Assembly: GCA_024291935.2 (NCBI GenBank)
Contig: CM044315.1
Span: 79,590,385-79,654,384, forward strand
Reading direction: 5' to 3'
Origin: Okapia johnstoni
Taxonomy: Eukaryota > Chordata > Mammalia > Artiodactyla > Giraffidae
Length of the DNA stretch: 64,000 nt
Shown here: positions 21,306 through 31,989 of the stretch, in pieces
How positions within the stretch are numbered: the first letter of the stretch is position 1
How the letters are laid out: each line of letters begins with the position of its first letter
The notes under the pieces: generated by a model
Told to the model about the DNA's origin: nothing
Databases searched by the model: none
The model's input: only the letters and a program-made list of their open reading frames with translations
Program-made: the position numbers and the translations under genes

Positions 21306-21882
21306 ATCTTTTTTTTTAAAGACAATTTTACTGAGATACAATTTATATGCTATACAACAGATCCATTAAAAGTATAAAATTCAATGTTTTGGGTATATTC
21401 AGAGAGTTGTGAATTTTAGAACATTTTCATCACCCCTCAAATTTCATACCTTTAAGCTGTGATCTCCCCCACAATCCTATTTCTCTAGTCCTAGGAGACT
21501 ACTATTAATAATACACTTTCTCTTTCTATAGATGTCTGTTCTGGACAATTCACACAGATGGAATCAAACAACACATGGCCTTTGGTGTCTGTTTTCTTTT
21601 ACTTAGCATAATGTACAACTTCATCAATGCTATAGCATGTATCAATAATTCATTTCTGTTTTTCCCCAGCTTTATTGAGATATAATTGATATATAACACT
21701 GTACAAGTTAAGTTGTACAATGTGTTGATCTGATACACATGTATTGCAAAATGATTACCACAGTAGGGTTAGTTTACACCTCCATCACCTCACATAATTA
21801 CCATTTCATTTTTGTGGTGACAGCATTTAAGATTTATTCCCTTAGAAACTTTCAAATATATCATACAGTATTGTAATACATG

Positions 21883-22100
21883 GGCTTCCCAGGTGGCTCA
21901 GTGGTAAAGAATCAGCCTGTCAATGCAGGAGACACAGGATTTGTGGGTTTGATTCCTGGTCAGGAAGATTCCTTGGAAGAGGAAATGGCAACCCACTCCA
22001 GTATTCATGCCTGAAAAATCCCATGGACAGAGGAGCCTGATGAGCTAACTCTATGGAGTCGAGATGAATCGGACATGACTGAGCACACACACACACATTA
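21883..22100 (+). mobile_element. Bov-tA SINE with (CA)n tail
   Basis: Sense SINE starting 'ggcttcccaggtggctcagt' and ending in a CA tail. The 9-bp target-site duplication 'taatacatg' lies at 21874-21882 and 22101-22109, inside the younger L1. Confidence 0.96.
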
Positions 22101-22109
22101 TAATACATG

Positions 22110-22265
22110 ATCACAATATAATACAGTATTATATTACAGTATTATAATACTGTAATATAATACAGTATTATGTATAATGCTGTATGTTATACATAATATA
22201 ATAATTATACTATATTATAATACTATAATTATATTATGTATAATGTAATACAGTATTATATATAC
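22110..22265. repeat. AT-rich expansion with a 54-bp near-perfect palindrome
   Basis: Related 'aatacagtattat' units recur on both strands. The span 22118-22171 folds on a centre between 22144 and 22145, with 19 perfect pairs, one A-A mismatch and 7 more pairs per arm. In other L1s this position has only a short 'acagtattattaac'-type sequence, so the block seems to have expanded here. Confidence 0.92.
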
Positions 22266-22716
22266 AGTATTCATCTTATAACTGGAAGTTTGTACCCTTC
22301 GTCCAATATTTCTTCATTTCCTACACCCACCAACTTCTGGCAACTACCATTCTATTCTGTTTCTATGAATTTGGCTTGTTTAGATTCCACATATAAGTGA
22401 TATCATACCTTTTCTGTTTGACTTAGTTCACTTAGCATAATGTTCTCAAGGTCCATCTATATTGTCACAAATGGCAGGATTTCCTTCTTTTTAAATGACT
22501 AAGTAATACTACTTTGCATGTGTATACATAACATTTTCTTTATTCATTCACCTATTGATGGACACTTAGGTTGTTTCCATGTCTTGGCTATTGTAACAGA
22601 GCTGCAGTGAACATAGGAGTGCAGATATGCCTTCAAGATCTTGACTTCATTTCCTTTGGATATATCCCCAGAAGTGGGACTGATGGATCATATGCTAAGT
22701 ATATTTTTAATTTTTT

Positions 22717-23241
22717 TTGTTGTTCAGTTGCTAAGTTGTGTCCATCTCTCTGCGACCCCATGCACTGCAGCACTCCAGGCTGTCCTCCACTATCTCCTGA
22801 AGTTTGCTCAAATTCATGTCCATTGAGTCGGCAATGCTATCTAACCATCTTATCCTCTGCTGCCTTTTGCCTTTCATGTCTCCCAGCATCAGGGTCTTTT
22901 CCAATGAGCTGGCTCTTTGCATCAGGCAGCCAAAGTAGTGGACTTTAGCATCAGTCTTTCCAATGAATATTCAGGGTTGATTTCCTTTTGGATTGACTGG
23001 TTTGATCTCCTTGCTGTCCAAGGGATTCTTAAGAGTCTTCTCCAGCACCACAGTTCGAAAGCATCAATTCTTCAGCACTCATGGTTGTGCTGGGTCTTAG
23101 CTGCAGCATGTGGAATCTTTTGTTGCCAAGTATGGGATTAGTTGCTCCAAGGCACGTGGGATCTAGCTACCCGACCAGGGATCAAACCCATGTCTCCTGC
23201 ATTGGAAGGTGGATTTAACCACTGGACCATCAGGGAAGTCC
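22717..23241 (-). mobile_element. CHR-2 / BovB chimeric retro-insertion (antisense)
   Basis: The left part (22,717 to about 23,080) is the antisense BovB 3' end, from 'gttgttcagttgctaagttg' up to 'aagcatcaattcttcagcac'. The right part (about 23,081-23,241) is a full antisense CHR-2 SINE ending in its tRNA-like head ('gaccatcagggaagtcc'). A single perfect 15-bp duplication, 'tatttttaatttttt' (22702-22716 and 23242-23256), brackets the whole unit and no poly(A) separates the parts. On the minus strand this reads as a tRNA SINE head fused to a BovB tail. Confidence 0.88.
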
Positions 23242-23529
23242 TATTTTTAATTTTTTGAGGAACCTCCATACTGTTTTTTATAGTAGCAGCACCAATTTAC
23301 ATTTCCATCAACAGGGCACAAGGTTTTCATTTTCTCCTCATCCTCACCAGCATTTGTTACCTCTTGTTTATTCGATGATGGCCATTAGAAGGTGTTAGGT
23401 GGTATCTCTTTGTGGTTTAGATTTATATTTCCCTGATGGTTAGTGATACTGAGCAACTTTTCATGTACTTTCTGGCCATTTATATGTCTTTTTTGGAAAA
23501 ATGTCTACTGAGATCTTCTACTCAATTTT

Positions 23530-23666
23530 CTTTTTCCTTTTTTGGGGGGGCGTGGTGTACCACGCTGTGTGGCTTGTGGGATCTTACTTCCCTGACTAGG
23601 GAATAAAACTGGGCCGTCGGCAGTGAAAGCATGGAGTCTCAACCACTGGACCTCTGGAAATTCCCC
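23530..23666 (-). mobile_element. CHR-2-type SINE (antisense)
   Basis: Shows 'tgtgtggcttgtgggatctt', 'actagggaataaaactgggc' and 'aaccactggacctctggaaa', antisense to a CHR-2 SINE. The direct repeat 'ctcaatttt' (23521-23529 and 23671-23679), extendable with one mismatch, marks the target site in the younger L1. Confidence 0.93.
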
Positions 23667-23789
23667 TCTGCTCAATTTTTAATCAGTTTTTTTTTCTATT
23701 GACTGTGTAACTTCCTTATAAAATGTGAATGTTAACCCCTTATCTAATATATGATTTGCAAATATTTTCTCCTATTCCATAGGTTGCCT

Positions 23790-24062
23790 TTACATTTTGT
23801 TGATTGTTTCTTTTGCTGTGCAGAAACATTTTAGTTTGGTGTAGTTCCACTTATTTATTTTTGTTTTTGTTGCTTGTGCTTTTGTTATCATATCCGAGAA
23901 GTCATTGTCAAGATCAATGTCAGGGAGCTTTTTCTCTATGTTTTCTCCTCGGAATTTTATGTTTAAGTCTTTAATCAATTTAGAGGTAATTTTTGTGAGT
24001 GGTATAAGATGGGGTCCAATTTCATCCTTCTGTATGTGATCATCTAGTTTTCCCAGCACCAT
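23790..24062 (-). pseudogene. L1 ORF2 fossil fragment
   Basis: A 90-codon minus-strand open frame in the younger L1. It contains 'LGKLDDHIQKDEIGPHLIP' and 'KAQATKTKINKWN', recognisable words of mammalian L1 ORF2 between the endonuclease and RT domains. The surrounding frame is disrupted by deletions and insertions, so no protein is expected. Confidence 0.75.
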
Positions 24063-24135
24063 TTACTGACGAGACTATCCTTTCTCTGATGAGTATTCTG
24101 GGATCCCTTGCAATTTTTAGTTGGCTATGTATGTG

Positions 24136-25147
24136 GGTGAAAGAGGAGAGTGAAAAAGCTGGCTTAAAACTCAACATTAAAATACTAAGATCATGCGCTT
24201 CCCTGGTGACTCACTGGTAAAGAATCTGCCTGCTAGGGTAGGAGACACGGGTTTGATCCCTGACCCAGGAAGATCCCACAGGCCTCGGAGCAGCTGGGCC
24301 ACGGCTACAGGGCCTGTGCTCTAGAGCCTGGGAGCTGCAACCACTGAGCACACTCTCAGCAACTGCTGAGGCCTGAGTGCCCTGGAGCCTGTGCTCTGCA
24401 ACTGGAGAATAGCCCCCACTTGCCCTTACTAGAGAAAAGCCCATGCAGTAACGAAGATCCAGCACAGCCATAAATTAATTAAAAAAAAATACTAAGATAT
24501 TGGCATCTCGTCTCATCACTTCATGGCAAATATAAAGGGAAAAAGTGGAAGCAGTGACAAATTTTATTTTCTTGGGCTTCAAAATCACTGCGGATGGTGA
24601 CTGCAGCCATGAAGTTAAAAGACACTTGCTCCTTGGAAGGAAAGCTATGACAAACCTAGGCAGTGTATTAAAAAAGCAAAGATATCACTTTGCTGACAAA
24701 GGCCCACATTGTCAAGGACTATGGTTTTTCCAGTAGTCACGTACAGATGTGGCAGTTGGACCTAAAGAATGCTGAGCGCTAAAGAATTGGTGATTTTGTG
24801 GTGCTGGAGAAGACTCTTGAGAGTCCCCTGGACAGCAAGGAGATCAAACCAGTCAATCCTAAAGGAAATCAACCATGAATATTCAGTGGAAGGACTGATG
24901 CTGAAGTTCCAATGCTTTGGCCACCTGATGCCAAGAGCCAGCTCATTGGAAAAGAACCTGATGCTGGGAAAGACTGAAGCCAAAGGGAGAAGAGGGCAGC
25001 AGAGGATGATTGTTAGATAGCATCATCAACTCAATGGACATGAATTTGAGCAAACTCTGGGAGATAGTGGAAGACAGAGGAGCTTGGTGCTGCAGTTCAT
25101 GGGATTGCCAAGAGTCAGACATGACTTGGCAACTGAACAACAACAAC
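24136..25147 (+). mobile_element. BovB LINE 3' part (sense), interrupted by a SINE
   Basis: Sense BovB from 'gaggagagtgaaaaagctgg' to the end 'caactgaacaacaacaac', covering the C-terminal RT ORF and 3' tail. Frames are broken by stops and indels. The direct repeat 'gtatgtg' (24129-24135 and 25148-25154) marks its insertion into the younger L1. It lies tail-to-tail with the BovB at 25,620-26,854. Confidence 0.93.
24197..24487 (+). mobile_element. CHR-1-type long tRNA SINE nested in BovB
   Basis: Starts 'cttccctggtgactcactgg', continues with the long body ('tctagagcctgggagctgca', 'gagaatagcccccacttgcc') and ends 'agatccagcacagccata' plus A-rich tail. The duplicated 'aatactaagat' (24181-24191 and 24488-24498) is BovB sequence, so this is the innermost layer of a four-level nest. 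Confidence 0.93.
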
Positions 25148-25619
25148 GTATGTGAGGGTTTATTTCTGGGCTCTCAGTTCTATTCCATGGCTCTACATGT
25201 CTATTTTTATGCCAGTACCATGCTGTTTTGATTGCTATAGCTTTATAGTACAGTTTGAAATCAGAAATTGTTGTGCCTCCAGCTTTGTTTTTCCCTCGGG
25301 ATTGTTTTGTGATTCCATGCAAATTTTAGGATTATTCTATTTCTGTGAAAAATGCCATTGCAATTTGGTTAGTATTTGCACTGAATCTATAGATGGTTTA
25401 TGGACATTTTGACAATATTAATTCTTCTGATCTATGAACATAGAGTATCTTTCCATTTACTTGTGTCTTCTTCAATTTGTTTCATCAAAGTCTTACAGTT
25501 ATCAGTGTACAGATCTTTCACCTCCTTGGTTAAGGTTATTCTGATGTAGTTTATGTTATTGATGCTATTGTGAATGGCACAGCTATCTTTCTTTATTTTT
25601 CAGATATTTGTTAGTGTAT

Positions 25620-26854
25620 TCAGTTCAGTTCAGTCGCTTAGTCATATTCGACTCATTGCGACCCCATGAACCGCAGCACGCCAGGCCTCCCTGTCCATCA
25701 CCAACTCCTGGAGCCTACCCAAACCCATGTCCATTGAGTCGGTGATGCCATCCAGTCATCTCATCCTCTGTCATCTCCTTCTCCTCCTGCCCTCAATTTT
25801 TTCCCAGCATCAGAGTCTTTTCAAATGAGTCAGCTCTTTGCATCAGGTGGCCAAAGTATTGGAGTTTCAGCTTCAACATCAGTCCTTCCAATGAACACCC
25901 AGGACTGATCTTTAGGATGGACTGGTTGGATGTCCTTGCAGTCCAGGGACGCTCAAGAGTCTTCTCCAACACCACAGTTCAAAAGCATCTATTCTTTATA
26001 GTCCAACTCTCACATCCATACGTGACTACTGGAAAAACTATAGCCTTGACTGGACGGACCTTTGTTGACAAAGTAATGTCTCTGCTTTTTAATATGCTGT
26101 CTAGGTTGGTCATAACTTTCCTTCCAAGGAGTGTCTTTTAATTTCATGGCTGCAGTCACCATCTGCAGTGATTTTGGAGCCCATAAAAACAAAGTTAACC
26201 ACTGTTTCCACTGTTTCCCCATCTATTTGCCATGAAGTGATGGGACTGGATGCCATGATCTTAGTTTTCTGAATGTTGAGCTTTAAGCCAACTTTTTCAC
26301 TCTCCTCTTTCACTTTCATCAAGAGGCTCTTTAGCTCTTCACTTCCTGCCATAAGGGTGGTGTCATCTGCGTATCTGAGGTTATTGCTATTTCTCCCGGC
26401 AATCTTGATTCCAGCTTGTGCTTCATCCAGTCCAGCATTTCTCATGATGTACTCTGCATATAAGTTAAATAAGCAGGGTGACAATATACAGCCTCGACGC
26501 ACTCCTTTTCCTATTTGGAACCAGTCTGTTGTTCCATGTCCAGTTCTAACTATTGCTTCCTGACCTGCATACAGGTTTCTCAAGAGGAAGGTCAGGTGGT
26601 CTGGTATTGCCATCTCTTTCAGAATTTTCCACAGTTTATTGTGATCCACACCGTCAAAGGCTTTGGCATAGTCAATAAAGCAGAAATAGACGTTTTTCTG
26701 GAACTCTCTTGCTTTTTTGATGATCCAGCAGATGTTGGCAATTTGATCTCTGGTTCCTCTGCCTTTTCTAAAACCAGCTTGAACATCTGGAAGTTCACGG
26801 TTCACGTATTGCTGAAGCCTGGCTTGGGGAATTTTAAGCATTACTTTACTAGCA
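25620..26854 (-). mobile_element. BovB LINE (antisense), 5'-truncated
   Basis: Antisense BovB from the (TTCAG)n-type end to 'cattactttactagca'. The 11-bp target-site duplication 'tgttagtgtat' is perfect at 25609-25619 and 26855-26865. It removed nothing from the younger L1, which resumes after it. Confidence 0.97.
26110..26841 (-). pseudogene. BovB reverse transcriptase fragment, YADD intact
   Basis: A 243-codon minus-strand open frame of the RTE-type reverse transcriptase that copies BovB RNA at its genomic target. In order it shows 'FRKGRGTRDQI', motif A 'FIDYAKAFD', motif B '[16 protein letters not shown]' and motif C 'YADDTTLMA'. The endonuclease and N-terminal RT are absent because the copy is 5' truncated. 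At the C-terminal side the frame is lost after 'HEIKRHS', so the thumb and tail region lie in another frame. A dead fragment despite intact catalytic residues. Confidence 0.9.
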
Positions 26855-27499
26855 TGTTAGTGTATAGAAATATAATTGATTTCTGTATGTTGATTTTGTA
26901 TCCTGCAAGTTTCTGAATGTGTTGATTAGTTCTGGTAGTTTCTTTTTTGGCAGCATCTATATATAAAATATGATCAGTAAACAAAGACAGTTTTACTTCT
27001 TCCTTTCTAATTTGGATGCCTTTCCTGCTCTTTTCCTTATCTGATTGCTATGGCTAGGACTTCCAATACTATGTTGAATAGGAATGGTGAGAATGGGCAC
27101 CTTTTTCTTATTCCTGAAAGAGGGAAAGATTTCGAGCTTTTACTGTTGAGTATGATATTATTTGTGGCTTTGTCATATATGGCCTTTATTAGGTTGAGTA
27201 GTGTTCCCTCTATAAGAAAGTTCTCAACAGTTTTTTTTTTTAATCATAAAAGAATGTTGTATTTTGTCAAGTGCTTTTTCTGTATCTATTGGGATGGTCA
27301 TATGATTTTTATTTTTTATTCTATTAATATAGCATATCACATTTATTGATTTGCATATGTTGAACCATCCTTGCATTCCAGAGATAAATTCTACTTGATC
27401 ATGGTGTATGATTCTTTCAATATGCTATTGAATTCAGTTTGCTAATATTTTGTTGAGAATTTTTAGGTCTATATTTATAAGGGATACTGGCCTATAGTT

Positions 27500-27980
27500 T
27501 TCTTTTTTTTTGTTTATCTATTTTTAACTTTACAATATTGTATTTGTTTTGCCATACATTGACATGAATCCACCATGAGTGTACATGTTTTCCCCTTCTA
27601 GAACCCCCCTCCCACCTCCCTCCTCATCCCATCCCTGTGGGTCATCCCGGTGCACCAGCTCCGAGCATCCTGCATCATGCATCGAACCTGGACTGGCGAT
27701 TCGTTTCACATATGATAATTTACATGCTTCAGTGCCATTCTTCCATGTCCTCCCGCCCTTGCCCTCTTCCATAGAGTCCATAATACTGTTCTATTTATCT
27801 GTGTCTCTTTTGATGTCTCGCATACAGGGTTATCTTTACTGATTAACTAAATACCATATATATGTGTTAGTATACTGTATTGGGGTTTTTCTTTCTGGCT
27901 TACTTCACTCTGTATAATAGGCTCCAGTTTCATCCACCTCATTAGAACTGATTCGAATGTATTCTTTTTAACGGCTGAGT
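27500..27980 (-). mobile_element. Young ruminant L1 (L1-BT type) 3' end (antisense)
   Basis: Antisense 3' end with 'ttttgccatacattgacatg', 'gtgcaccagctccgagcatc', 'tatatgtgttagtatactgt' and 'ggctccagtttcatccacct'. The low divergence from my recollection of the bovine L1 3' UTR suggests it is younger than the L1 it interrupts. No clear target-site duplication was found. Confidence 0.88.
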
Positions 27981-28189
27981 CCTTACCTGGCTTTGGTATC
28001 AGGGCAGTGCTGGCTTCTTATAATAAGTTTGGGAGTGTTCCCCCCTCTTTACTTTTTGAGAGGAGTTTGAGAAGAATAGATATTAACTCTTCTCTTTAAA
28101 TGTTTGGTATTTTATCGCTTTTTATGGATGAATACTATTTAGCCTACAGAAAAATCACATTTTGTTTGTCTGTTCATCAGGTGATGAAT

Positions 28190-28411
28190 GGGCTTCCCTG
28201 GTGGCTCAGTGATAAAAGAATCTATCTACCGATGCAGAAGATGCAGGAGATGTGGGTTTGATCCCTGGGTCAGGAAGATCCCCTAGAAGAGAAAATGGCA
28301 ACCCACCCCATCCAGTATTCTTGCCTGGAGAATCCAATGGACAGAGGAGCCTGGTGGACTACAGTTCATAGAGTTGCAAAGAGTCAGACATGACTGAGTG
28401 CACACACACAC
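28190..28411 (+). mobile_element. Bov-tA SINE with (CA)n tail
   Basis: Sense SINE from 'ggcttccctggtggctcagt' to a short CA tail, with a small internal insertion ('atgcagaagatgcaggagat'). It interrupts the right part of the old L1. Confidence 0.95.
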
Positions 28412-29220
28412 AGTAATGGATATTTGGATTGTTTCCATGTTTTGGCTATTATGAATAATGCTTCTATGAATATCAGTATACAAGTTTTCATGTGGACATA
28501 TGTTTTCAGTTCTCTTGATTAAATATCTAGGATTAGAACTGTTGGATCAAATGGTAACTCTATATTTAACTTTTTTGGGAACTGCTGGACTCTTTCCCAA
28601 AGTGGTTGCAACATTTTATATCCCCAATAGGAGTTTGTTAGTGTTCCAATTTCTCCAAATCCTCATCAATACTTGTTATTACCTGACTTTTTGATTATAA
28701 TCTTCCTAGTGGGTAAGAAGTAGAATCTCACTGAGTTTTGTGTTGCATTTCCCTGATAACTAATGATACTGAGCATCTTTTTATGTGTTTATTGAACATT
28801 CACATATCTTCTTTAGAGAAATATCTATTCATATCCTTGGCCCATTTTAACACTGGGTTATTCTTTTAATTATTCAGTTCATTCATTTCTTTCCTATCTG
28901 GATGCCTTTTATTTCATTTTCTTGTCTAACTGCTCTGTATAGAACCTCAGTATTGAACAGCAGTGATGAGAATGTACATCTTGCCTTGTTCCTGATCTTA
29001 GGAGGAAAGCATTCAGTGTTTCATCATTGAAGAAGTTCCCTCCTATTCCTAGTTTGTTGAGTAGTTTTTATCAGAAGGGTTGCTGAATTTTGTCATTTTT
29101 TTTGGGTATTTATTGAGATGATCATGTGGTTTTGCTCTCTATTTTATAACTATGGTGTACTGTACTGATTTCTTTCATATATTAAACTAACTTTGCATTC
29201 CTATGGTAAATCTCATTTGG

Positions 29221-29511
29221 TCAAGGTGCATAATCCTTTTTAGATGTTGCTGCATTTGGTTTGCTAAATATTTTTTGAGGATTTTTGCACATATATTTAT
29301 AAGGGATCTGTAGTTCTGTCTTCTTGTGGTGTATTTGTCTGGTTTTGGTATGAGTAATATTGGCCTCACAGAATAATTTGGGAAGGGTTCTCTCCTCTTC
29401 TATGTTTTGTAAGAGTTTGTGAAGGATTAGTATTAATTGTTTTTTAAAAGTTTGATTGAATTCACCAGTGAAGCCATCTGGGCTTGGTTTTTTCTTTGTG
29501 GGAAGTTTCAA
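29221..29511 (-). pseudogene. L1 ORF2 RT fossil fragment
   Basis: A 96-codon minus-strand open frame in the old L1. It carries 'SPDGFTGEF' and then 'QTFKKQLILILHKLLQNIEEE', the conserved beginning of the L1 reverse-transcriptase domain. An overlapping frame (29,187-29,369) continues with 'LIPKPDK', so there is a frameshift between them. Confidence 0.8.
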
Positions 29512-29861
29512 AGTTACTAATTCACCTTCTTTACTTGTTATAGGTCTATTCAGATTTTATTTCTTTTTGAATCACTGCTGGTAGTTTACATTTTTCTCCA
29601 GAAATTTGTCCATTTTCTCTAACTTACCTAATTTTGTGGCACACAATTGTTTATGGTATTCCCTTATAATGCTTTTTTATTTCTGTAAGACTGGTAGTAA
29701 TGTCTCCTCTTTCATTCCTAATTTTGGCAATTTGGTATTCTCTCTTTCTTCAGTCTAGCTAAAGATTTCTCCATTTGTTGGTCTTTCCAAAGAGCTGACT
29801 TTTGGTTTTGTTTTTTCTCTTTTGTTTTTCATTTGTATATTTTACTTATTTATTCTGTTAG

Positions 29862-30073
29862 AGTGAAAGTGTTAGTCGCTCAGTCGTATCTGACTCTTTG
29901 CAACCCCATGGACTGTAGCCGCCAGTCTCCTCTGTCCATGGAATGCTATAGGCAAGAATACTGGAGTGGGTTTCCATTTCCTTTTTCAGAGGATCTTCCC
30001 CACCCTGGGATCAAACCTGGGTCTCCTGCTTTGCAGGCAGATTGTTTCTTGTGTGAGCCACCAGGGAAGCCCT
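29862..30073 (-). mobile_element. Bov-tA SINE (antisense), full length
   Basis: Antisense from 'agtgaaagtgttagtcgctc' to the head 'gagccaccagggaagccctc'. It interrupts the 5' part of the old antisense L1, which resumes with 'ctttattatttccttccttc'. Confidence 0.95.
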
Positions 30074-30345
30074 CTAGTCTTTATTATTTCCTTCCTTCTC
30101 CTTACTTTGAGTTTTCAGACTTACTTAATTTGCTCTTCTTTTTCTAGTTTCCTAAGTTGAAAGATTGGGTTATTGAATTGAGATGTTTCTTCTTTTTAAA
30201 CATAGGTGTTTATAGCTATAAACTTCCCTCTGAGCACTGCTTTAGCTGTAGCCCATAAGTGTTGATGTGATGTTATCATTTTCATTCACCTCAATTTTTA
30301 ATTTCCCATTTGATTTTTTCTTTGATCCTTCATTATTTGTCTTTA

Positions 30346-31985
30346 ACTATCCCTAAAAAAATATATCCAGTATTTGCCTCTCCAGTTGATGTTGCATTTT
30401 GCTGCCTAACTAGTCTTAGGAAAAATGGTTTAGTTTAATAAACATTTGTTGAGTACTAGTATGTTCAAGCTGAGGGTTGAGAATAAAAAAAATGTTTAAG
30501 ACAGTTCCTACAGGAAGTAATTCACAGTACAGTGGGAGAGATGAACCTGAAACAGACAATTATGAGTTGATAAATTCAATGACAGACTTATACTTAAAGT
30601 ACAAAAGAATACAGAAAAGAAAGTGATTAGCTCTGTCTAGCAGAGCAGCTTTCACAATGGTGATAATTACTGAGCAGCGTGTCTAAGGACAAATAATAAC
30701 TCTTTAGTCAGGCAAAATAATGAAAGACCACTTCCCCAGCAGTGGAAATAGTTTGTGTGAAGACTTGGAGTTGTGCAACGAAGTAGGGTATTTAAGATCA
30801 CCCTTTTCCTCATCCTTGGTCTATGAGATTCTGACGAAGCAGATTCTACTCCTCACTCCAGGTTAACGGATTTGATCCAGACATAAGACAATCAGAACAT
30901 TACATTCCTCCAGCCACAGTAATTGGTTCAGAAATGGGCACAAGTCAAAGCCATACACTGAGACTTTAACTGGGGCCTTGAGAAAAAAGCCTTCCTTTTA
31001 CATGCTGGAAAATACCTAATAGGCAGTTGAAAATCCAAGTTATGCTCATGTGGTTGAAACCAGGCAGATGGAGGAGAGCCAAGGGAGAGTGCTGACACAT
31101 GGTGGGAACTCAATACATATTCACCGAATAGATGAATATATGAACAATGTGGAGAACAGAATCCTGAGGAAAACAAGGAATTCTTAAAAGCCATCTCACG
31201 TGCCTCTGAACTTGCACAGCTTCTTAGAATTGTTCTTACGGTGTTTTATAGTTATCTTTGAAACTGCATGATCTCTTCTCTTAGGATCTAATGCTTTTCT
31301 GTTCCTATTACTTGTATTATTTATAAAATCTTATATTATCTGTCCCTATCTCTTCAGCTTCAACTTTTATCCTTCTAGTAGTATTTTAAAACTTGCTGTA
31401 CCCTGCATACACCACACACACTTGTCTTTGTTCTTTCCATATTCTACCCCCTCTTCCAGAATACTTCACTTATTGAGAACTAACCAAGTACCCATCACTT
31501 GCAAAGTGAGATCCATTAGTGGAAGGTGATATCAACTTAAGAGTAATGATCAGTACTTTTAAACGAAATACAGTAGAATACAGTAAGATAGAAAATGGCA
31601 GAGTTCATTGCATGAAGGACAGATAAATATTACCTTTGTGAAACTTTTATTTCAGTTGGTGGGTGTGAACTGAGTCACACTGTAAAACATATTTCTTACT
31701 GTAAATCACAGTGTAAAATATTAAGAGGCCTAAGGCACCCCTCTTACCAAGGTGAGCAGGTTTTTGGTTTAAAATTCAAACAACTGAGAATGCCCAGAGA
31801 TTTCCCTCCTTGTTTCTCTAACTGAATTTTTGAAACTTTGTCTCCAAGTCCAAACTCTGAGGAAGGGTCAGGTTAGAGTTTTTACTTCTGTTTCAGCAAC
31901 CACATTTTATTTTAAAGAAGTCCTTTCAAATCTATGAACACATAGCCTGGTTCATAGCCGTCTGCTGCTGTTAACCACGCTACTT
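30346..31985. other. Mostly unassigned DNA with faint L2-like traces
   Basis: Near 30,430-30,790 there are words like 'aataaacatttgttgagtac', which suggest a decayed antisense L2. 'gggaactcaatacatattc' near 31,105 resembles an L2 3' end, and 31,400-31,480 is weakly L2-like. Nothing can be delimited well. No exon is supported. Confidence 0.35.
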
Positions 31986-31989
31986 ATAA

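Larger units (their letters stand above)
21655..28112 (-). mobile_element. Younger L1 LINE (antisense) inserted in the old L1
   Basis: Begins with the antisense 3' end 'ttccccagctttattgagat'. It proceeds colinearly through the 3' UTR and ORF2 to 'tctttaaatgtttggtattt' near 28,110, where it is 5' truncated. Its own segments are 21,655-21,882, 22,266-22,716, 23,242-23,529, 23,667-24,135, 25,148-25,619, 26,855-27,499 and 27,980-28,112. The gaps are later insertions and an AT-rich expansion. Confidence 0.88.
21306..30345 (-). mobile_element. Old L1 LINE (antisense), host of the whole nest
   Basis: Two parts belong together. At 21,306-21,654 the antisense 3' region runs to 'tatcaataattcatttctgt'. 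At 28,113 the same element resumes with 'tttttatggatgaatactat', which in an uninterrupted L1 is the very next sequence. It continues into ORF2 until about 30,345 ('gtgttgatgtgatgttatc'). A large internal deletion is apparent near 28,880. Everything at 21,655-28,112 inserted into it later. Confidence 0.85.

Noticed and set aside
27530..27842. Opposed open frames of 83-87 codons
   Set aside because: They lie in the antisense 3' UTR of a young L1.
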